A DNA stretch of 13,034 nucleotides, from positions 1 to 13,034 of the forward strand of contig JAMQCK010001016.1 of the NCBI GenBank assembly GCA_024196135.1, written 5' to 3'. This DNA is from Pleurotus ostreatus/Saccharomyces cerevisiae fusant (taxonomy: Eukaryota > Opisthokonta). Position numbers and translations under genes: made by a program. Position 1 is the stretch's first letter, and every line of letters starts with the position of its first letter. Shown in pieces: positions 8,949 through 13,034 of the stretch. Under the pieces are notes generated by a model that was not told the DNA's origin, did not search any database, and saw only the letters and a list, made by a program, of their open reading frames with translations.

Positions 8949-10095
8949 TCAAGCCATCTCCACATCCTCCCCAGCAGCAGGCTTGGGCGCCTCAGCCGCC
9001 TTCTCGGCATTGGCAGCCTCGTCCTTCTTCTCTCCACTCTTCACCACCGGCTCCTGCATGAACGCCTCCAACTCGCGGTCGAGATCCTCCGCCGTCGCAG
9101 GCTTCTTCTTCTGCCTGGGCTCCTTGGGCTTATTGCCACCGCGTTTATTGCGCACGGGGCCGACACCACTCTCAGCGCGACCGCCCTTACCATTGCGGCT
9201 GCTAGGGGGTCAGCAGGGCATCCAAAGAAGGAAAAGCAGATGCACAGACCCGTTCCCTTTCGGTTGCGCAACCGCTGTATCATCCTGGCTACTCAGGCGA
9301 TCGATGAGCGACGGCTTCTCAATACGGTTCAGCAGCTTCATGGTCGACGGTGCGCTCACGGCGCGCTGCGGCCTCGGTTGCTGCGCAGCGAACTCGATGG
9401 TCATCGCTTGACCTGCGTACCCTCGTCAGCATTCCCTCTCTACACTGCCAAACAGCAATTCCAACGCACCTCTCGCAGTCTTGTTATCAAACAAGTTCTT
9501 CGCCTTCTTCGCGTCGTCCACCGTCTCGTAAGTGATGGTGGCAGTACCGGTGGAGCGACCACTGCGGTCATACTTTGCAAGCCAGAGGGGATCCGTGGTT
9601 GGCTTCATGCGCGCGGGAGGCGAGAGCGTCGTACCCTGATCTGCGGTTCGCGCACCAATGTGCCTGCCTGGCCAAAGATTTTCTGAGAATACGCGTCAGT
9701 AATCAAGACATTTGCTACATGACCCAGTTGAGTGGTGGCTCGGTGGCGTCCCGCGATATGGAGTGGCGCGTGGGCTTGTGCGAGTTCGAAGTGTGGAGGG
9801 GAATTGCGCGATAATGATAGTGACGCACGGAGAGATCGAGCGGCGTGAGTTCGTAGTGCAGGTTGGACACCACGAGGCGCGCCGAAGGGGGTCCGGCTGG
9901 TCCCCTACCCAGGCCGTTACTTGCGGGAGCGGCAGACTGCTTCGCGCCTGGCGCGCGGTCGTGCACCCAGTTGTCGTTGACGTTGGGGCGCTGGAAGACC
10001 AATCAGCATCCCTGAACTTCGACGCGCTTGTAGGCGCTTATGGGGGAAACACGCACGCTGTAAGGTTTACGAGCATTCCTTCGGATGGAGGCCAT
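8949..10095 (-). CDS. Aly/REF-type mRNA export adaptor (Yra1/Mlo3/THOC4 family)
   Basis: This protein bridges spliced mRNA and the export machinery (TREX, UAP56/Sub2, Mex67) in the nucleus. Exons (minus strand) are 10095-10057, 9990-9829, 9682-9635, 9572-9470, 9412-9250 and 9201-8949, encoding 255 residues. The N-terminus is short and basic (MASIRRNARKPYS) with an NWVHDRAPG segment. One RRM spans about 51-126, with RNP2-like LVVSNLHYEL and RNP1-like STGTATITYE. An RGG-like and Lys-rich linker follows (about 173-206), then TAEDLDRELEAFM (208-220), the C-terminal UAP56-binding motif of the FoP/Aly type, then an acidic Ala-rich tail. The start is chosen for its CACCATGGCC context and in-frame splicing. 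Intron 2 (146 nt) is much longer than its neighbours and interrupts the RRM. An N-terminal LDxSLDDII-like motif, usual in Aly/Yra1, is not seen. The gene is divergent from the Atg101 gene. Confidence 0.88.
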
Positions 10096-10415
10096 GGTGA
10101 GAGCAAGCAGAGGTCAGAGCGTCAAAAGAACAGAGGGCAGTTGATATAGAGCCGAAGTTCGGTGGCAGCAGTGGTGGTGGTCGAGACGAAAGAGTAAACC
10201 AGCGGAGTCTCAAATGAGGGGGACACGCGTGACGCGGACTCAGCCCGATCACCTCACGCGCGTCAGGCGCCCTTGTTCTTGACGTCTGCGGCCCAGGAGC
10301 TGCGCAGGCGCTTGTGCGATAGACCATCATTCTCCTCTTCCCCTCAGAGCTTGCGCAGCTGCTGGTTCTGGTTTTGCGAACGCTGCGGGGATACTTGCGA
10401 CTCAGGGTCGCGAAC
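10096..10415. promoter_or_regulatory. Divergent promoter, Aly/REF and Atg101
   Basis: These 320 bp separate the two start codons, so both promoters lie here. TGACG-type half-sites occur at 10230-10235, 10260-10265 (inverted) and 10280-10286 (TGACGTC, 7 of 8 bases of a CRE palindrome). ACGCGT, the core of an MCB element, lies at 10225-10230. A TATATC on the minus strand (10149-10144) sits about 50 nt upstream of the Aly/REF ATG. No TATA box is obvious for Atg101. The sequence matches are direct; binding is inference. Confidence 0.5.
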
Positions 10416-11234
10416 ATGAACGCGCATCCCACGATCACTGTGGACCTTGTACGCTGTCTTGAGGGTTCTCTCAGGTTCGGGCGCTTACTGTCTTAGGTGC
10501 TAGACCGACAGAATGCGAGGGATGTGCTTACGGGCGTGCTGCATGCCATACTCTTCCACCGACTGTTCGGCACGGTGAAGCCACAGACGTTCGAGGTGCT
10601 CGATGTAACGATGGTGCGCAGAACTTATTCCCCATCTGCATGCGCGAATTTGTACTCACTATGCACTATCACAGCCCGGCGTGTCCGACGCGACAATGGA
10701 GCGGCTGGTTCAGGACAAAGTCGACTCGTTCTGGCGCGCTCTGGAGGGAGCTGCCGAGAAACGCGGGCAGGTGCGTCCCCCTTACCATGCACATCTCTCT
10801 CGGTTTTCTGACCACCTCCTTCCAGCTCGCCGTGACATTCTCTGAGAAGAAACCCAAGAAGAGCTGGTTCCAGGTCTACGTCGGCGAGGAGGATGTTCCT
10901 TGGGAGCAGTGGTGCGTCTAGCACTTCTTCCCCCCTTCCTACCACCGCTCACGCCTAAGCAGGGTCGTGAATGCCGAACTACGACAACCGCGAGGAGAAC
11001 GAGGTGCGCCTTCGCTTTCGCTGCTCACTGAATGTCGTTCTGACGTACTTCTTAGATCGCCTCGCCTTCGACGCTACCCTCACCAACGCACTCCGAAAAG
11101 CCATGATGACCATGCTCACCCATACTGCCTCCGAGAAAGGACGCGCAGCTGTCCCCCTCATCACCAACGCTACTGGGATCTCCCCCTTCCCCTTCCGCAT
11201 AGCAGGAATCGTGAATGGCGTTGAGCTGCCTTGA
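10416..11234 (+). CDS. ATG101: Autophagy-related protein 101
   Basis: Atg101 is a HORMA-fold partner of Atg13 in the Atg1/ULK1 autophagy initiation complex, found in most fungi but absent from Saccharomyces cerevisiae. Exons are 10416-10448, 10497-10613, 10675-10770, 10826-10911, 10963-11003 and 11056-11234, giving 183 residues, all with GT-AG introns of 48-61 nt. Family features are the N-terminal ARDVLTGVLHAILFHRLFGT (about 18-37), the TFEVLDVTMPGV strand, and KSWFQVYVGEEDVPWEQW (about 94-111), where W96-F97 align with the exposed WF finger. A C-terminal segment, SPFPFRIAGI, matches the last conserved strand. Compared with the roughly 218-residue human protein it ends about 20 residues earlier, lacking the final helix. 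The start is chosen because it supplies MNAHPTITVDL, the expected first beta-strand, in phase with exon 2. Confidence 0.9.
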
Positions 11235-11888
11235 TTGCGCTCTGCTGCTATGCTGATGAAAACTTACGACCCGGATTTGGACTCTTGTGTATCCTAGACT
11301 CGCATACTGTAACTTACAATCGGATGGACATGGACTTGTAGCCTTGACGCTGATAAGATATGTGTACCTCACTCGTAGCTCTCTCGAAGCCTGCAGAGCG
11401 CCGTAGGCCCGGCGTCAAGAACTTGCAGCAGCCACCGCTACCTAACCACACAAACTAGGCCCCATTCCACGCTGTAATGGCTCAACGGGAATGCGGCGGG
11501 TTAATCACCGACCAAAGCCCCGAGCGCGCTGTTTCAAGACCGTCCCCTCCAGAAAACTTGGTCTCCACAGTCTCCCGGCGCGCAAGCGTCGGCCCGGACT
11601 TGGAATAATCTGCCCTTGTCAGGCCAGGGAAGCAATTCCGCAACCTGCAGGGCTCGCCGAGTTAGTCTTCGGAGACCAGGACGTGTCGTCAGACGCGCTG
11701 GGGCTCGGGCCTGCCGCAAACTTTTGCTGCGTTTTTGGAGGTTTTTTGTCCATGGGATGAGGGACGCTGGCGGGCCGGGAAGATGAGGGCTCTGTACCCA
11801 ACCCAGATGAACTTAAAAATTACTCGACAAGATAAGAAAAGCAGTGGTGCAGATGCATTGCATGAGGATACGAGGACTACCAGTACGT
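11235..11888. other. Gene-free interval between converging genes
   Basis: These 654 nt lie between the stops of Atg101 and mL59 and must include both 3' UTRs. No open frame shows a recognisable domain. An A-box-like TGGCTCAACGG (11478-11488) and a B-box-like GTTTCAAGACC (11531-11541) occur, but the flanks do not fold into a tRNA. An A-rich stretch near 11813-11838 may belong to the mL59 3' end. Confidence 0.55.
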
Positions 11889-12822
11889 CTAGAACGGCAG
11901 CTTGCCCTTGACATTGCGCGGCACAGCGAGAGGGTCGGGACGGCGACTCCTGTAGAACTGCACAAGCGCAAGTCAGCCTCCACTCCCTCCTTCCACCACT
12001 TCTCACTGAACTCACCTCCTTGTACTCCCGCACGCGCTTCGCCATATCCCGCATGCGCACTGCCCTCTTGCCGCGCACGATATGCGCGATGCGCTCGTGC
12101 TTCTTGCCCTTGAACATCCTGCGCTTGCCCGAATACAGCCGCGCGACGGGCGCGTCGCGCGCGCGGTGCTCGCCGACCCAGTGCACGTCGCCCGTCCACT
12201 CCTCGGAAAGGTCCTTGAGCGCGAGGCGTTGGCGGCGGCGGTTTTCCTTGGCGGGCTGGGGGGGGGTGGGCTCTGCTTCCTCTTCTGGTGCGGCTTCGGC
12301 GGCGGCTGGGGTGGGAGTGGGAGCGGCCTCGACAGGGGCGTCGGGCTTGGCTTCGGCCGCAGCAGGAGCCTTTGCCTGGCTAGTCGGCGCGGCCTTGGGC
12401 TGCAGGGGAAGAGGGTTCTTGGGCCCGCTGGGGAGGAGATGAAGCAGACCCGCGACCTTCGCCTTCTTCACGAGGTCAGCCTGACGGCGGAGAGAGTACT
12501 TCGGGCCCTTCCACTTCCCAGTGACGGGGTGATTGTTTGGCAGGAAGGGGTTCTGCAGCTGTGCCTGCCTCACGTCCGGCTTGAGGGCGCGCGCGTTGGG
12601 GAGGAGCTGAGAGGAATGATTGGGTTGGAGGTGAGTTCAAGTAGGAACGTAGGGAAGAGGATGGATGCGCACCTGCGGGTTCATCCTCCGCGCTATTTCT
12701 GGGTCAATTTGCTTCGCGTCGGTGAGGTCGACACCGAGGCGCGGCAGCGCCATCTTCGCGCCATGGATCTCGTGCAGACGGAAGGTGCGCACGGCGCGGA
12801 CCGCAGCTTCCCGTGAGGCCAT
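11889..12822 (-). CDS. MRPL25: Mitochondrial large-subunit ribosomal protein mL59
   Basis: This is a fungal-specific protein of the mitochondrial 54S (large) ribosomal subunit. Exons (minus strand) are 12822-12673, 12606-12016 and 11957-11889, encoding 269 residues. The N-terminus is basic (MASREAAVRAVRTFRLHEIHG), consistent with mitochondrial targeting. The family signature is NPFLPNNHPVTGKWKGPKYS followed by LRRQADLVKKA (69-99), which matches yeast MRPL25. Residues about 120-171 are a low-complexity Ala/Pro/Glu/Lys insert. The C-terminal part is very basic (KRRMFKGKKHERIAHIVRGK) and ends RPDPLAVPRNVKGKLPF. The yeast protein is about 157 residues, so most extra length is the insert and the C-terminal arm. 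Both introns (66 and 58 nt) are GT-AG and phase 0. The antisense open frames over this gene come from its GC-rich composition. Confidence 0.88.
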
Positions 12823-13034
12823 GACGGTCAAGAGTCCTCTATCGTGTCCACGCAAAGTGTAAGCAAAGCAGGAAGGGAGAAGAACTATATCTCTTCAAAC
12901 TCACAGAACGCGCCCGGGACTCGAAGAGGTGGTGGCGGGACGGACGAATTGGGAGGTCGGTGATCGCGCTTGGCCAAGTTCCCACGCCCGCCAAAAGGGA
13001 AGAAGGACGCGTTTCGCATTCCCCTCTTCTTCCC
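12823..13034. other. Upstream region of mL59
   Basis: These 212 nt hold the promoter and leader of the minus-strand mL59 gene and run to the window edge. The region is pyrimidine-rich on the minus strand near the ATG. No second gene, TATA box or other element could be supported. Confidence 0.45.

Noticed and set aside
9683..9828. Possible intronic snoRNA in the long Aly/REF intron
   Set aside because: No C box (RTGATGA) with a paired D box, and no convincing H/ACA boxes; the only CTGA falls in the branch site.
11478..11541. A-box-like and B-box-like sequences suggesting a tRNA gene
   Set aside because: The flanks do not form an acceptor stem or D-arm, so this is a chance match.
12082..12816. 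Open frame of 244 codons on the plus strand antisense to mL59, Gly-rich
   Set aside because: It mirrors the Ala/Pro-rich, GC-rich mL59 exon and has no recognisable domain; the minus strand carries a clear conserved gene.

Overview
The window looks like a gene-dense piece of a filamentous basidiomycete nuclear genome, probably an agaricomycete. It is GC-rich, its genes are cut by many tiny introns (33 traced, nearly all 47-75 nt, often with GTGCGT or GTAAGT-type donors and CTNAC/CTGAC-like branch sites), and its proteins are typical of basidiomycetes. No bacterial operon features, rRNA, tRNA, CRISPR array, transposon or viral sequence was seen. The organism call is inference; the gene structures below were traced by hand and every exon junction keeps the reading frame.

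Layout, left to right. (1) 1-3432 (+): 3' part of a large amidohydrolase with an N-terminal TolB/WD40-like propeller (10 exons in the window; the 5' end lies outside). (2) 3745-4537 (+): a HAD-superfamily phosphatase-like protein with a 9-nt first coding exon. (3) 4538-5720: a 1.2-kb gap between converging genes with no supportable gene. (4) 8402-5721 (-): a complete 12-exon half-size ABC transporter of 692 residues. (5) 10095-8949 (-): an Aly/REF (Yra1/Mlo3-type) mRNA export adaptor, 6 exons, 255 residues. (6) 10416-11234 (+): autophagy protein Atg101, 6 exons, 183 residues, sharing a 320-bp divergent promoter with the Aly/REF gene. (7) 11235-11888: another gap between converging genes. (8) 12822-11889 (-): mitochondrial large-subunit ribosomal protein mL59 (MRPL25 family), 3 exons, 269 residues.

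The genes are unrelated housekeeping or metabolic genes and do not form a pathway or cluster. No new molecular system is evident. The most unusual signal is in splicing: four of the 33 introns can only be reconciled with protein frame and family conservation if they use GC rather than GT donors (two in the amidohydrolase, two in the ABC transporter). GC-AG introns are usually a percent or so of fungal introns. Other points of note are a long intron inside the RRM of the Aly/REF gene, the apparent lack of the N-terminal UAP56-binding motif in that protein, two stop-free introns whose length is a multiple of three, and a cluster of TGACG half-sites in the Atg101/Aly divergent promoter.
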